A stretch of 64,000 nucleotides of DNA from Ancylothrix sp036704045 (GCA_036704045.1 DATNQM010000022.1:62001-126000), one strand, 5' to 3'. Positions 42,879-52,584 are shown, counted from the stretch's first letter. The notes: generated by a model from the sequence alone, not told the origin. Made by a program: numbers and translations.

Positions 42879-44324
42879 CTAATTTTCGCTGCCTTTTAAC
42901 CTTTTTTTTCTTTCAACATAATAAGCATTAACCGCTAATCCTGCCAGTAGCCAAAAATAAAAAGCAAACGGTCTTAACTTAAAGATACGTTCAATAAATC
43001 CATAGAAAAATGCCACCTGTGTCAACGTTTTTACGATGACACCTAGATTTTGATATTCTTTGCAAGAAGTCATCCGAATCAATACATTAGCATACTGAAA
43101 AATCCGCAAAAGAATCATCCAATAAAGTAACAGCCCTGGAAAACCGATAAATCCTAAAACCCCAAACCAGTAAGGATCTTCATACACAAATAAATTATTT
43201 TCTAACAAAACTTGATCTTCAGGTTCGCTTAGCAGTGGTTGAATTTTTCTCCTTACTGAACCTAGCTCTGGCCCAAACCCAAAAATACTACCACTCATAA
43301 CAATGCTACGACAAATTGTTATAATCATCCACCCTCGTGAAGCTTCTGCCGTATGTTGCCAATATTCAGGGGAAAAAATAGTTAAAAAATAAGAAGTTAT
43401 ATCAAATGATTCTTCACTTCCACTAAATTTTCCTCCCACATAGCTAGTTTCAAAATTCAACAAAGGCAGGATAAAAGCAGCTAGCATTACTAATGCAAGT
43501 CCACTCCAAATAATAGTTAAAACGCTTCTGAATCTTTTAAAGTAAATTAAAACAAGAATCGGTACAATTAGTAGAATCATTAAGGTAGCCCGTTTTTTGG
43601 AAGCAAATATTCCAAAATAAATAGCTAACATACTAGCGGCATCTTTTACATTGAAAACAAACGGCGAGGGAGCCAATACATAAACTAGCCAAACGATTGT
43701 AATGACTAATAAAAATCCAGCTAAAATCGCATTATCTCCAAAAGTACCGAAATTAGCTCCTTTATGATCTAAAGCGCCTTGAGCAGCATTGGAGCCTTTA
43801 GGAGCAAACAGAATTTGACTAACTTTAGAAGGTAAAAAGAATTGTAAGGAAGCAACCAAAGCTTGAATAAGCCCCGATATTCTAACAACATTTAAAAGTT
43901 GCTGAAGTTGAGCAATGGAAATGTCAATATTAGCAACGGTATAATAAACTGCTAAGTAGCGCCAAACTGCACGAATATTTTTAATACTGCCAGGAATGCT
44001 TGCTTTATTAACTATAATTGAAATAGTTATGGAAATAAATAAAGCAATAACTAAAGGATCTATAGGCGTGATTCGGATTTTTTTACCGGCTTGTATGCGG
44101 TCATAAAAAACTTTTCCCATCAAAATATAAAGAGCCAATTCTGGAACCAAGCCCAAAATTGTCAAAACTGGCTTTGGCATCAGTGTCAATTTGAGAATAA
44201 AATCTTCAAAGGGTGTGTATATGCTAAAGCCTAAAATAATCGCATAAGGCAATTGTCCGCTTTTTTTGGTAGCGTGATACCATGCTTTTGCATGACCGAT
44301 AGCTTTGGGGATGCTATAATTCAT
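42879..44324 (-). CDS. Wzy-like polymerase or O-antigen ligase
   Basis: A 481-residue membrane protein with many hydrophobic segments, for example VLTILGLVPELALYILMG, VIALFISITISIIV, LVIALFISITI, AILAGFLLVITIVWLVYVL and LAIYFGIFASKKRATLMILL. The large loop SYVGGKFSGSEESFDITSYF with Arg-containing flanks and the later ASRGWMIITICRSI are usual for O-antigen ligases or polymerases (RfaL/Wzy). Which of the two it is cannot be told. The hexamer GCCGGT is absent from this gene and its neighbour, a possible sign of transfer. Confidence 0.75.
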   Translation of the reverse strand: MNYSIPKAIGHAKAWYHATKKSGQLPYAIILGFSIYTPFEDFILKLTLMPKPVLTILGLVPELALYILMGKVFYDRIQAGKKIRITPIDPLVIALFISITISIIVNKASIPGSIKNIRAVWRYLAVYYTVANIDISIAQLQQLLNVVRISGLIQALVASLQFFLPSKVSQILFAPKGSNAAQGALDHKGANFGTFGDNAILAGFLLVITIVWLVYVLAPSPFVFNVKDAASMLAIYFGIFASKKRATLMILLIVPILVLIYFKRFRSVLTIIWSGLALVMLAAFILPLLNFETSYVGGKFSGSEESFDITSYFLTIFSPEYWQHTAEASRGWMIITICRSIVMSGSIFGFGPELGSVRRKIQPLLSEPEDQVLLENNLFVYEDPYWFGVLGFIGFPGLLLYWMILLRIFQYANVLIRMTSCKEYQNLGVIVKTLTQVAFFYGFIERIFKLRPFAFYFWLLAGLAVNAYYVERKKRLKGSEN

Positions 44325-44451
44325 AAAACCTTTGTCCTTTGTTTTTTAAATTTTTCTTCCAACATCGGCTATTGTATCGCAAGCAAAAATATCAAGATGT
44401 CTTAGAACGAACATCGAAACACCTATTACCACTTACTTTTTCTCCAAAATT

Positions 44452-45564
44452 ATGACAGTTGGTTTAATCGCACATTATCTAGGGCCGCGTTTAGGAATTG
44501 GGCAATATCTGGAAAGATTGTTGCCACCTTTACTGGAGGAATTGACCAGTCTAAATATTCCGGTAAAAATATTTGCTTCACCCAACGCATTTGACAAAAC
44601 TCCGGCTTTACAAAAGTTAGAAAAATACACAAAAATTGTGCCTTTTCTTGATTATTCACCAATCAAACGCTACGCTTGGGTGACGACAAGTTTCACGACT
44701 TATTGCAACAAAGAAAACGTCAAAACAGTTGCCTGGTTATCTAATCCTATTGTACTGCCTTGGCATCCTCCTACCCTTGCGGTTATCCACGATGTTAATG
44801 AATGGAAAAATGCTAATAAATATGGAGATAGGCTAAAAACTACCTTACGATCTGCGATTTATCTTGATGCTTCGATTCGGTTTAGTCGCAAAATTATTGC
44901 AGTTAGTAAAGCCACAGAAAAAGATTTATTATATTTTCGTCCTCAATCAAATTTAAAAGAGAAATTAAAAGCGATTCCCAATGGTGTGGACTCCCCGTTG
45001 GTGAATTTAAAATCTGTGCCGGTGCAGATGCCGACCGCCCCCTTTTTGTTATCAGTTGGGCGTATTGATCCTGTGGCTAAACGTCTTCCTGAAGCCGTCG
45101 CTTTAGCCTCAGCATTGCGAGAGAGTAGTGGAGAAGCTTGGGAATTACATTTAGTCGGAGGAATGAATACTACAACAAAATCTGCGGGGGAGGCATTTTT
45201 GAAATCAATTGAATCATTACCTTGGGTAACTTATCACGGTCATATCCCCGATAACGAATTAGCAGAATGGTATCGCAAAGCCTCCGCAATTGTATTTTTA
45301 TCTGATCAAGAAGGCTTTGGTTTTCCCATTGCAGAAGCGGCATCTTTTGGACGCTGGGTGGTTGTTAGTCAAAGCAACGAAGCCGGAATAGAAGCTGGTG
45401 GAGAGGCAATAATTCCGGTAGATTCCCAAAATCCTAAAAGTGGTGCAGCACTGCTGTTACAACAATTACAAAAGCAAATTTCGCCTGTCGTCAACCAAAA
45501 TTTGCTAACCTGGGAAGCTACAGCAAAAGCTTATGCTGAGGAAATTTCTGGAATGGTAAAATAA
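44452..45564 (+). CDS. Glycosyltransferase family 4 protein
   Basis: A 370-residue GT-B fold glycosyltransferase. The N-terminal domain starts MTVGLIAHYLGPRLGIGQYL, and the C-terminal donor-binding domain has FLLSVGRIDPVAKRLPEAV, AEWYRKASAIVFLSDQEGFG and FPIAEAASFGRWVVVSQSNE, the E-x7-E region of GT4 enzymes. It adds a sugar to a growing repeat unit in the cytoplasm. It faces away from the Wzy gene and towards the flippase gene, so it has its own promoter. Confidence 0.88.
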   Translation: MTVGLIAHYLGPRLGIGQYLERLLPPLLEELTSLNIPVKIFASPNAFDKTPALQKLEKYTKIVPFLDYSPIKRYAWVTTSFTTYCNKENVKTVAWLSNPIVLPWHPPTLAVIHDVNEWKNANKYGDRLKTTLRSAIYLDASIRFSRKIIAVSKATEKDLLYFRPQSNLKEKLKAIPNGVDSPLVNLKSVPVQMPTAPFLLSVGRIDPVAKRLPEAVALASALRESSGEAWELHLVGGMNTTTKSAGEAFLKSIESLPWVTYHGHIPDNELAEWYRKASAIVFLSDQEGFGFPIAEAASFGRWVVVSQSNEAGIEAGGEAIIPVDSQNPKSGAALLLQQLQKQISPVVNQNLLTWEATAKAYAEEISGMVK

Positions 45565-45625
45565 AAAGTAGGGAATTGGCAACAAAGTGAAAAAATAATT
45601 TCTGTTTTCAATTCCCAAAATTTAT

Positions 45626-46966
45626 TTATTTTGTATTAAATTTAGCAAACAAAGAAACGCCGGTCTGTTCTAAAAAATACAGAATCACGCCGACATTAAT
45701 AACCAACATTAAACTAGCACCCATTGCAATGCCAGCCAAACCTTGCCATTGCAAAAACAACCAACTCATAAACACTCCTAAAAAGGACATAGACACCATT
45801 GTGTAAAATAATAAAAGATACTTTCTTTGAGCATATAGCCCGCCCTCCAATAACGGAATTATACAAGCAAATACTAACCCCATCCCGAACCACAAAAATA
45901 CATCGGAAGTTTGTTGTATAGAAGTTTCTCCGAAGGAACCACGTCCATACAATCCTTCAATAATTTGTTGATTGAATAAGGCGATAAAAACAGTGGCCGG
46001 TATTGTTATCAATAAAGCTGATTTAAGATTGCGCCTTAAAGCCGAACCCAAACGAGATTTTTTCCCGGCTAAGTCATCTTCTGTCATTGCCGGTAGACTG
46101 GTAGTAGCAATACTTATCCCCAACAAAGTTTGAGAAGCAGAAACAACTCGCATCGCAAAATATAACATTGAAACTCCGCCAGTACCGACCAAAGATGGTA
46201 ATAATTGACTGCGAATTAAATTAGCTGCTTGTCTGAGAATAAAACCGAACGTAGGTAAAAAGCCTGCTTCCCACAAACCCGAAAAATCTTCTTTAGAAAC
46301 CCAAGCTTTCCATTGATGTTGATGACCGGCTTTGAAGGCATCAATAAACACCATCACGAAAAAAGCGGCAAACCCAACACTATAAGCCAAAGCAACCCAC
46401 AGAGAAATGTTATTAAAATTCCATGAAAAAGCGATAGCAGCGACTACAACGGCCGGTGCAGCTGCATTTCTCAAAGCTACTACACCAAAGCGTTTTTGGC
46501 TATTTAAAACCACACTTAAAACGGCGATAGGTGGTGCAAAAAGTGCCATAGGGGCTGAGACTTGTAGTAAAAAAGCAGCTTCGCTTCTACCTTCACTAGA
46601 AAATCCAGGCGCAAGTCCAATAACAATGATTGGGGCAAAAATTGCTAATACCAAAGCTATCAGTAAACCAATCAGCAACGACAAATTTACAATTCCACTA
46701 ACAAAGCGACTATATTCTTGTTCGTTGGCTTTATCTTTGTACTCCAAAAATAGCGGTACTAAGCTAAAACGAGTTCCCTCCCGCCAAACAATATCGCTAA
46801 TGCGAGGCAAACTCAAGGCAATTATTAAAGCATCAGCAGTTATGCTAGTACCAAGTTTTGCCGCAATCAAAATATCAGAAATTAACCCCAATAACATTCC
46901 CACAAAGGTTAATATCATTACTTTTAGGGTTGGCGACCTTAACAATTTAACTAGCTTATTTTTCAT
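45626..46966 (-). CDS. MurJ/Wzx-type lipid-linked saccharide flippase
   Basis: A 446-residue member of the MOP superfamily. It shows about twelve hydrophobic segments, such as PTLKVMILTFVGMLLGLIS near the start and LAGIAMGASLMLVINVGVIL near the end. MurJ-type signatures are IVWREGTRFSLVPLFLEYKD and IIEGLYGRGSFGETSIQQT. It is shorter than most MurJ proteins (about 500-550). In this locus it is more likely to move an exopolysaccharide lipid-linked unit (Wzx role) than lipid II, but that is inferred from neighbours. Confidence 0.8.
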   Translation of the reverse strand: MKNKLVKLLRSPTLKVMILTFVGMLLGLISDILIAAKLGTSITADALIIALSLPRISDIVWREGTRFSLVPLFLEYKDKANEQEYSRFVSGIVNLSLLIGLLIALVLAIFAPIIVIGLAPGFSSEGRSEAAFLLQVSAPMALFAPPIAVLSVVLNSQKRFGVVALRNAAAPAVVVAAIAFSWNFNNISLWVALAYSVGFAAFFVMVFIDAFKAGHQHQWKAWVSKEDFSGLWEAGFLPTFGFILRQAANLIRSQLLPSLVGTGGVSMLYFAMRVVSASQTLLGISIATTSLPAMTEDDLAGKKSRLGSALRRNLKSALLITIPATVFIALFNQQIIEGLYGRGSFGETSIQQTSDVFLWFGMGLVFACIIPLLEGGLYAQRKYLLLFYTMVSMSFLGVFMSWLFLQWQGLAGIAMGASLMLVINVGVILYFLEQTGVSLFAKFNTK

Positions 46967-47077
46967 TGTTTATTGTTGAATTTTGAAATTTAAGAGTTCA
47001 TGGCTCTTTATCGTTTTATAAAAACAATTAAACTCTAAATAATGAGCCATAAACTCTCAACAGCTTACCACTAATGA

Positions 47078-50000
47078 TTAAGTATTAACTTTCTCTAAAC
47101 AAGCTTTTAATTTTCTGGCGAGTACCTCGACATTTGGTAGACTCATGACACCATCCGTACCCAAAGTATCGTGTTTTCCAGGGACTTCGTGAATTTCTAA
47201 ACCATCGCCGACAAATTCTGTCCAACCCATATCGGCTTTATTGTAATATTTCACAGGCTGAATACTGGCACGAAATAAAATTGCTGTTCCTTGATAGGCC
47301 GGTGGATTGTATTTTGCAGCTGCTTGGCGATGGGCTTCTGTTAGTAATTGATTTTTTACCATTTCTGGTAATTTACGCCCCATTTTTCGGTACATTTTAG
47401 AAACTTTGTACAACAGTTTCCGCTTATATTTTTTGACTTTCCATTGCAGTTTATCGACAACATAATTGAATTTTTCTTTCATTCCCAGTTGGCTTAAATT
47501 GCTCCAGTGGCTTGACAAACGCTCACCAGAGACTAAATTATTATCACCTTGTCGCAATAATTCTGGGGATGGACTATCTAATAAACCGAGTAAACCCACT
47601 GTTTCTCCATCGGCTTGTAGTTGTCGGGCTATCTCAAAAGCTACTGCCCCACCAAACGAATATCCTGCTAAATGATAAGGCCCTTTAATTTGTAGATTCC
47701 GTATTTCTTCGAGATAGTAAGCTGCCATTTCTTCTACAGAAGTTAGAGGAAATTTCACTCCATCTAATCCTTGTGCTTGCAATCCGTACACAGGCTGATC
47801 TTCGCCAAGAAGCCGTGCTAAATCTCTATAAAACAAAACATTCCCAGCAGCCGCATGAACGCAAAATAACGGCGGTTTAGAACCTTTTGGTTGAATGGGA
47901 ACTAAAGAAGACCAAGTAATATTTTCTTGCTCATTTCGCAAGATATTTGCAATTTGTTCAATGGTGGGTGCACTGAGAAGAGTTGCCAAAGGTAAGCTTT
48001 TTCCAAAACTCTTTTGAATGTCCGAAAAAATTGTGACTGCTTGCAAAGAGTTGCCGCCAATGCCAAAAAAGTTATCCTTAACACCAATAGCGTTAATATT
48101 AAGAACATTTCCCCAAATTTTGGCAAGTTTGGTTTCTACTTCATCACGAGGCTGTATATACTCGTTTTCGGCATCTCTTTCTTGTTCTAAAGGTGGTGCC
48201 GGTAGAGATTTTCTGTCTTGTTTACCATTCGGTGTCACCGGCAAAGCTTCCAAAACCATAAACACCGTAGGTATCATATAATCTGGCAATTTCTCTGCCA
48301 AATATTCCCGCAATTCTTGAGTTTTTGGTTTCGTTTTTCCTTCTAAAACAATATAAGCAACTAAGCGTTTATCACCGGGAATATCTTCTCTGGCAGTAAC
48401 TATCGAATCATGGATTTGTGGGTGTTGTCTTAGGATAGATTCAATTTCTGCAACTTCAATACGGAACCCCCGCAAAGATACTTGAAAATCTGTTCTTCCT
48501 AATAATTCAACTTTTCCATCCTTTAAAAACCGCCCAACATCACCTGTTTTATAAAACCTTTCCCCATCTATGACTACATATTTTTCTCGCGTTAAGTCCT
48601 CTCGGTTTGCATAGCCGCGTGTAATACTCGCACCACCCACATATATCTCCCCAGGAACTCCTATGGGAACGAGGTTTTGATAAGGGTCATAAATGCGAAT
48701 TCGCACGTTATTAAAAGCACTACCAATGATATTTTTAGTGGCTTTAATTTCTCTGGAAACCGGATAATTTGAACACAAAGTTGTGGTTTCACTGCATCCG
48801 TAAAGTATATAAATTTGGGCGTTTTTAAAGATGGGTTTTACATCTTCAATTAAGTCTGGGGCAACGGTATCGCCTCCCATGAAAACCCGCCGAATATTTG
48901 TAAAGTTTTCTGCGGGTAAATTTTGGGCGTTGATATAATCAATTGCTTTCCGCATTAAGCTGGGGGTTAAATGAACGTTGGTTAGGGAATTAAAACCTTG
49001 TACCAGCCGGTTCATATCTAAAACATTTTCGCGGGAAATAACAACAGAAGTTCCCCCACCCATCCAGGGCCCTAATATTTCTAGCAAGGAAATACTAAAG
49101 GAAAATCGGGCAATACATGGCATCACATCTGAGGATTCAAATTTGAATTTATCCTGGGCTGCCAAAATATAATTCATTAAATTTTTGTGTTCGGCTACAA
49201 CGGCTTTTGGTTTGCCGGTGGTGCCCGATGTGTAAAGAAGATAGGCGGCGTTACTTGGGGTTGTTGTTGTTATTAAATTCTCTTGGCTTTCTGGGGATAT
49301 AATGTCTTGTAATTCGTCTAGGCAAATAAGTTGAGAGTTGGTTGTTGGCAGTTGGGAAATTAGGGAAGTTTGGGTTAACAAAACCGGCACATTAGAGTCT
49401 TCTATCATGTAAGCAAGCCGGTCTTTTGGATAAGTTGGATCGAGGGGAACGTACACGCCTCCTGCTTTAAATATGGCGATAAATGCAATTACTATTTCTA
49501 GGGAACGATCCGCACATACTCCCACTCTAATTTCTGGGCCAATACCTAATTTTTGCAGATAGTGGGCGAGTTGATTTGCTTGGTTATTAAGTTGCCGGTA
49601 GGTTAGGCTTTGGTCGTTAAATTTAACGGCTATGGCTTCGGGAGTCCGTTCGACTTGTTCTTCAATTAATTGATGTAAGCATTTATCTTTGGGGTAGTCT
49701 GCGCTTAGATTATTCCATTCTTGCGTAATTTGAATTATTTCGGCTTCTGTGAGAATTTGATAACTGTTGATTGGTTCGTTGCGGTTGGCTAATATGTCTT
49801 CTAGTATGGTTTGATAATGGCCGGTGATTCTGTCGATTGTTTCACTGTTAAAAAGTTCGCTGTTATAATCGATTATGCCTTCAATTTCTGCGTTGAGATG
49901 GCTAAAAGAAAGATGCAAATCTACTTTAGGAAATTCGGGAGATAGGATGCTTTTTGTACAAGCTACTTGAAAGATAGAAGTGGCGGTTAAATTTTGCTCT

Positions 50001-50413
50001 TGCAGCAGGTTTTCAAAGGGATAGTCTTTGTAGTTTAATGACTCATTAAAGGTTTTTTCTACTTTCTTGAGTAGTTCTAAAAATGTGGGGTTTCCTGAGA
50101 GATTTGTTCTTAAAACTAGGATGTTTTTACCATTACTGGTACCGGTGATTATGTCTTCGGTGTTTGTGTAGCGATAAACGAGAATTTTAAAGGCTGTTAG
50201 CAGGATGGTAAATAAATCGGTTTGTTCTTGTTCGCTGAGGTTTTGAAGGCCGGTGCTTAGTAGTTCGGGAATGGCAAAAGAATGGGTTGCACTTTGATAG
50301 CTTTGATTGGCAGTTCTAGGCTGGTCTGTTGGTAATTGTAATACGGGCAGGGGGCCGATCAGTTGTTGCGCCCAGTATTCGGCGGCTGCTGTTTTTGGGG
50401 TTATGGCTGTCAT
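47078..50413 (-). CDS. NRPS-like enzyme: partial condensation, adenylation, carrier, thioesterase
   Basis: A 1111-residue protein from 50413 (MTAITPKTAAAEYWAQQL). The first roughly 230 residues are the C-terminal half of a condensation domain without the HHxxxDG motif. The adenylation domain has YLLYTSGTTGKPKAV, YGCSETTT, GEIYVGG, YKTGD and NGKQDRKSLP. In the A4 region the usual F-D-x-S is F-S-F-S (ARFSFSISLLEIL), so the Asp that binds the alpha-amino group is Ser. The carrier domain has DNFFGIGGNSLQAV. The thioesterase has GYSFGGAVAF, DSPSP and a late His in GKHDTLG. A keto, hydroxy or aryl acid substrate is more likely than an amino acid. Confidence 0.85.
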   Translation of the reverse strand: MTAITPKTAAAEYWAQQLIGPLPVLQLPTDQPRTANQSYQSATHSFAIPELLSTGLQNLSEQEQTDLFTILLTAFKILVYRYTNTEDIITGTSNGKNILVLRTNLSGNPTFLELLKKVEKTFNESLNYKDYPFENLLQEQNLTATSIFQVACTKSILSPEFPKVDLHLSFSHLNAEIEGIIDYNSELFNSETIDRITGHYQTILEDILANRNEPINSYQILTEAEIIQITQEWNNLSADYPKDKCLHQLIEEQVERTPEAIAVKFNDQSLTYRQLNNQANQLAHYLQKLGIGPEIRVGVCADRSLEIVIAFIAIFKAGGVYVPLDPTYPKDRLAYMIEDSNVPVLLTQTSLISQLPTTNSQLICLDELQDIISPESQENLITTTTPSNAAYLLYTSGTTGKPKAVVAEHKNLMNYILAAQDKFKFESSDVMPCIARFSFSISLLEILGPWMGGGTSVVISRENVLDMNRLVQGFNSLTNVHLTPSLMRKAIDYINAQNLPAENFTNIRRVFMGGDTVAPDLIEDVKPIFKNAQIYILYGCSETTTLCSNYPVSREIKATKNIIGSAFNNVRIRIYDPYQNLVPIGVPGEIYVGGASITRGYANREDLTREKYVVIDGERFYKTGDVGRFLKDGKVELLGRTDFQVSLRGFRIEVAEIESILRQHPQIHDSIVTAREDIPGDKRLVAYIVLEGKTKPKTQELREYLAEKLPDYMIPTVFMVLEALPVTPNGKQDRKSLPAPPLEQERDAENEYIQPRDEVETKLAKIWGNVLNINAIGVKDNFFGIGGNSLQAVTIFSDIQKSFGKSLPLATLLSAPTIEQIANILRNEQENITWSSLVPIQPKGSKPPLFCVHAAAGNVLFYRDLARLLGEDQPVYGLQAQGLDGVKFPLTSVEEMAAYYLEEIRNLQIKGPYHLAGYSFGGAVAFEIARQLQADGETVGLLGLLDSPSPELLRQGDNNLVSGERLSSHWSNLSQLGMKEKFNYVVDKLQWKVKKYKRKLLYKVSKMYRKMGRKLPEMVKNQLLTEAHRQAAAKYNPPAYQGTAILFRASIQPVKYYNKADMGWTEFVGDGLEIHEVPGKHDTLGTDGVMSLPNVEVLARKLKACLEKVNT

Positions 50414-50555
50414 GGTAGTGCTTATTTTTTTTTGATTGGTAATTTTTAAAAACCGCAGAAAAACACAGATAAATAGGATGAGTTTTTGCTGGTTGGTAAT
50501 GGGTTTTTTAAAAGTTCCCATTACCAATAATTAAGGACTTTGTACTAATTGCTAA

Positions 50556-51677
50556 TTACAAGTTTCCGCGTAGTCCTTGTTCGCGTTCTACGGCTTTAAA
50601 GAGGGCTTCAATGTTGCCGTGTCCGAATAGTTGAGTACCGTTTCTTTGAATAATTTCTAGGAAAAGAGTAGGCCGGCTTTGGATAGGTTTGGTGAAGATT
50701 TGCATTAGGTATCCTTGAGGGTCTCGGTCTATTAAAATTCCCAAGTCTCGGAGGGTGGAAAAATCTTCGTCTACGTCTCCAATTCGGTCTTCTATGACAT
50801 CATAATAGGTGTCGGGGGTACGCAGAAATTCTATGCCGTTTCCTCGTAAGGATTGGATGGTTTGTACCATGTCGTTTGTGAGGAGGGCAACGTGTTGAAT
50901 TCCTGGGCCGTGATGATAGTTTAAAAATTCTTGAATTTGAGATTTTTGGGTACCAGAAATTGGTTCAACAATTGCAAGTTTTATGGAACCTACTTTGTTC
51001 TGCACAATGGAATAGTGCATTCCGCTGACGTGGGTGTTGACGTCAAGATTGTAGGAGTTGATAAAGCCTAAAACTTGGCAATAATGATCTACCCATTTTT
51101 GAATTTCTCCGCTGGGTACACATAGTACCATGTGGTCTACAGATAGCAGGCCGGTGGATAGGGTAAGGGGAGGATTTTTGATGGGTTCGTAGCCTGGTAA
51201 AAATGACCCTTCGTAGTTATCTCTTTGTATGAATGAGTGTACGAAGTCTCCACAAATGCCGATGGTGGCTTTGATGGTTTGGCCGTTTTCGTCTTCCATT
51301 ACTGTTGGTTCTAAGACCGGTTGTGCACCTCTTTTAACGGCTTCATTAAAGGCTTTTTCTGCATCATCTACTTTGAAGGCGATGTCTTTTACTCCGTCGC
51401 CATGTTCTGCTATATGTTTGGAAATTAAACTGTTAGGATCAAAAGAAGAAGAAAATACAAATCGGACGTTTCTTTGTCTGACAACGTAGGAAACATGATC
51501 GCGAACTTTTGTTTCAAAACCGGCATAGGCAATGGGTTTAAAGCCAAAGGCTGTACGGAAAAAATGGGCGGTTTGAAAGGCATTACTTGCGTAATATTCG
51601 ATGTGATCTATTCCTTTTATTCCTAAGAAATCGGTTTCTTTTTGTTGGTCAATTCCTGGTTTTGTACCGACTACCAT
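50556..51677 (-). CDS. hppD: 4-Hydroxyphenylpyruvate dioxygenase
   Basis: A 373-residue non-haem iron dioxygenase of two glyoxalase-like halves. The Fe ligands are His in SVDHMVLCV, His in GIQHVALLT and Glu in LFLEIIQRN. It ends FKAVEREQGLRGNL, the tail usual for bacterial HPPD. It converts 4-hydroxyphenylpyruvate to homogentisate, a precursor of tocopherol and plastoquinone in cyanobacteria. Hydroxymandelate synthase is a close homologue and cannot be fully excluded by eye. It is 142 bases upstream of the NRPS-like gene on the same strand, and tyrA, which makes its substrate, lies 12 kb away. Confidence 0.9.
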   Translation of the reverse strand: MVVGTKPGIDQQKETDFLGIKGIDHIEYYASNAFQTAHFFRTAFGFKPIAYAGFETKVRDHVSYVVRQRNVRFVFSSSFDPNSLISKHIAEHGDGVKDIAFKVDDAEKAFNEAVKRGAQPVLEPTVMEDENGQTIKATIGICGDFVHSFIQRDNYEGSFLPGYEPIKNPPLTLSTGLLSVDHMVLCVPSGEIQKWVDHYCQVLGFINSYNLDVNTHVSGMHYSIVQNKVGSIKLAIVEPISGTQKSQIQEFLNYHHGPGIQHVALLTNDMVQTIQSLRGNGIEFLRTPDTYYDVIEDRIGDVDEDFSTLRDLGILIDRDPQGYLMQIFTKPIQSRPTLFLEIIQRNGTQLFGHGNIEALFKAVEREQGLRGNL

Positions 51678-52200
51678 TTTTGCATTCTCCTGAAGTGGCT
51701 ATTTTGGTTTTTGATTTTTCACAAGTCTTAATATTCCAGGTGGAATCACCAGACTGTGTTTGTCGTTAAAGTTCTAAAAGCTAATCCTTGAAGGATTTAA
51801 CAGTTTTTCTTAATCGGAGTTGTGTTTGTTGACTTTGTGGGGTCGGTGATTTTGACCCAATTGCTAGAGTCGTTGTTGAGAACGTCTCTACCACATTGTA
51901 AACACCGAATTATCCAAGTGTCCACAAAAGTTTTTGTTGTTTTATTAAGGAAGTCAAGATAAATACATATTAACGTTGTTAGGAAGACTATAAAGGAGTC
52001 TGAATGTTTTAGTTTAATTATTTAGGGTTATTTAATTTTGGTTGTTGGACTGGGCCGGTCTGAGCAAATTTTTACCAAAAGTTTAAATTTTAGATGTTTT
52101 TATTTAAGATTTCTTTATATTTGACAAGATATGAATGTTTTTTCATTGGTCACGAGTTTTTAAAAAAACTAATGACCAATAATTAGAGAATAATTACCTA
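51678..52200. other. Intergenic region between dndE and hppD with long hairpin
   Basis: This 523-base AT-rich stretch must carry the hppD promoter and the 3' end of the dnd operon. ATTGGTCA (52145-52152) pairs with TGACCAAT (52173-52180), and the loop extends this with AGTTTT/AAAACT. The hairpin lies 20 bases past the dndE stop, so it may close the dndCDE transcript. No T-run follows on the minus strand. I see no other gene. Confidence 0.6.
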
Positions 52201-52584
52201 TTACTCTAAGGTTAATTGAATTAAATCTTCAATTTTTTTTAGTTTTTGTTCGCCCGCCAAGTAACCTATTCCTCGATGTAAGTGGAGGCGAAATTGAGTA
52301 GCGAGGGTTTCTTTATCAGTTCCTAATTTGTCTTGGTGACAGCGTTGTTTAAGGGCGATGGTTAAGATATCGGACATTTCACCTCCAAAAATTTTCCAGG
52401 TTAATTCTAGGTTGCTGTCTGCCGGTATCGGTACAGGGGAGGGTATGCTGGGTTCTGCTAAAGAACGGCAAAATGCCCACCGGCATAAAATATTCCATTG
52501 GTCTATTTTTGTGTTTCTTTTGAGTTTTAATAATTGGTCTCTTGCTGTTTGAGACAGGCGGATTCTTTCGACTGGTGGTTCCAT
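52201..52584 (-). CDS. dndE: DNA phosphorothioation protein DndE
   Basis: A 127-residue protein of the DndE family, which binds nicked DNA and is needed for sulfur insertion. The opening MEPPVERIRLSQTARDQLLK and the middle NILCRWAFCRSLAEPS and TWKIFGGEMSDIL are family marks, and the basic residues on the long helices fit DNA contact. It is the last gene of the dndC-dndD-dndE set, 48 bases downstream of dndD. The length agrees with known DndE. The sulfur-modification role comes from the family and context. Confidence 0.92.
   Translation of the reverse strand: MEPPVERIRLSQTARDQLLKLKRNTKIDQWNILCRWAFCRSLAEPSIPSPVPIPADSNLELTWKIFGGEMSDILTIALKQRCHQDKLGTDKETLATQFRLHLHRGIGYLAGEQKLKKIEDLIQLTLE

Noticed and set aside
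46407..46979. 190-residue plus-strand frame opposite the MurJ-like gene
   Set aside because: It lies on the other strand of a gene with clear membrane segments; its composition mirrors that gene and shows no motif.
38044..51677. Scytonemin biosynthesis locus
   Set aside because: TyrA is present, but ScyA/ScyB/ScyC-like genes and the tryptophan genes of that locus are not.
50556..51677. Hydroxymandelate synthase rather than HPPD
   Set aside because: The C-terminal EREQGLRGNL tail and overall reading fit HPPD better. The two families are close, so this is a preference rather than proof.
52145..52180. Insertion-sequence terminal repeat
   Set aside because: The 8-bp arms enclose only 20 bases and no transposase is near; a transcript hairpin is simpler.
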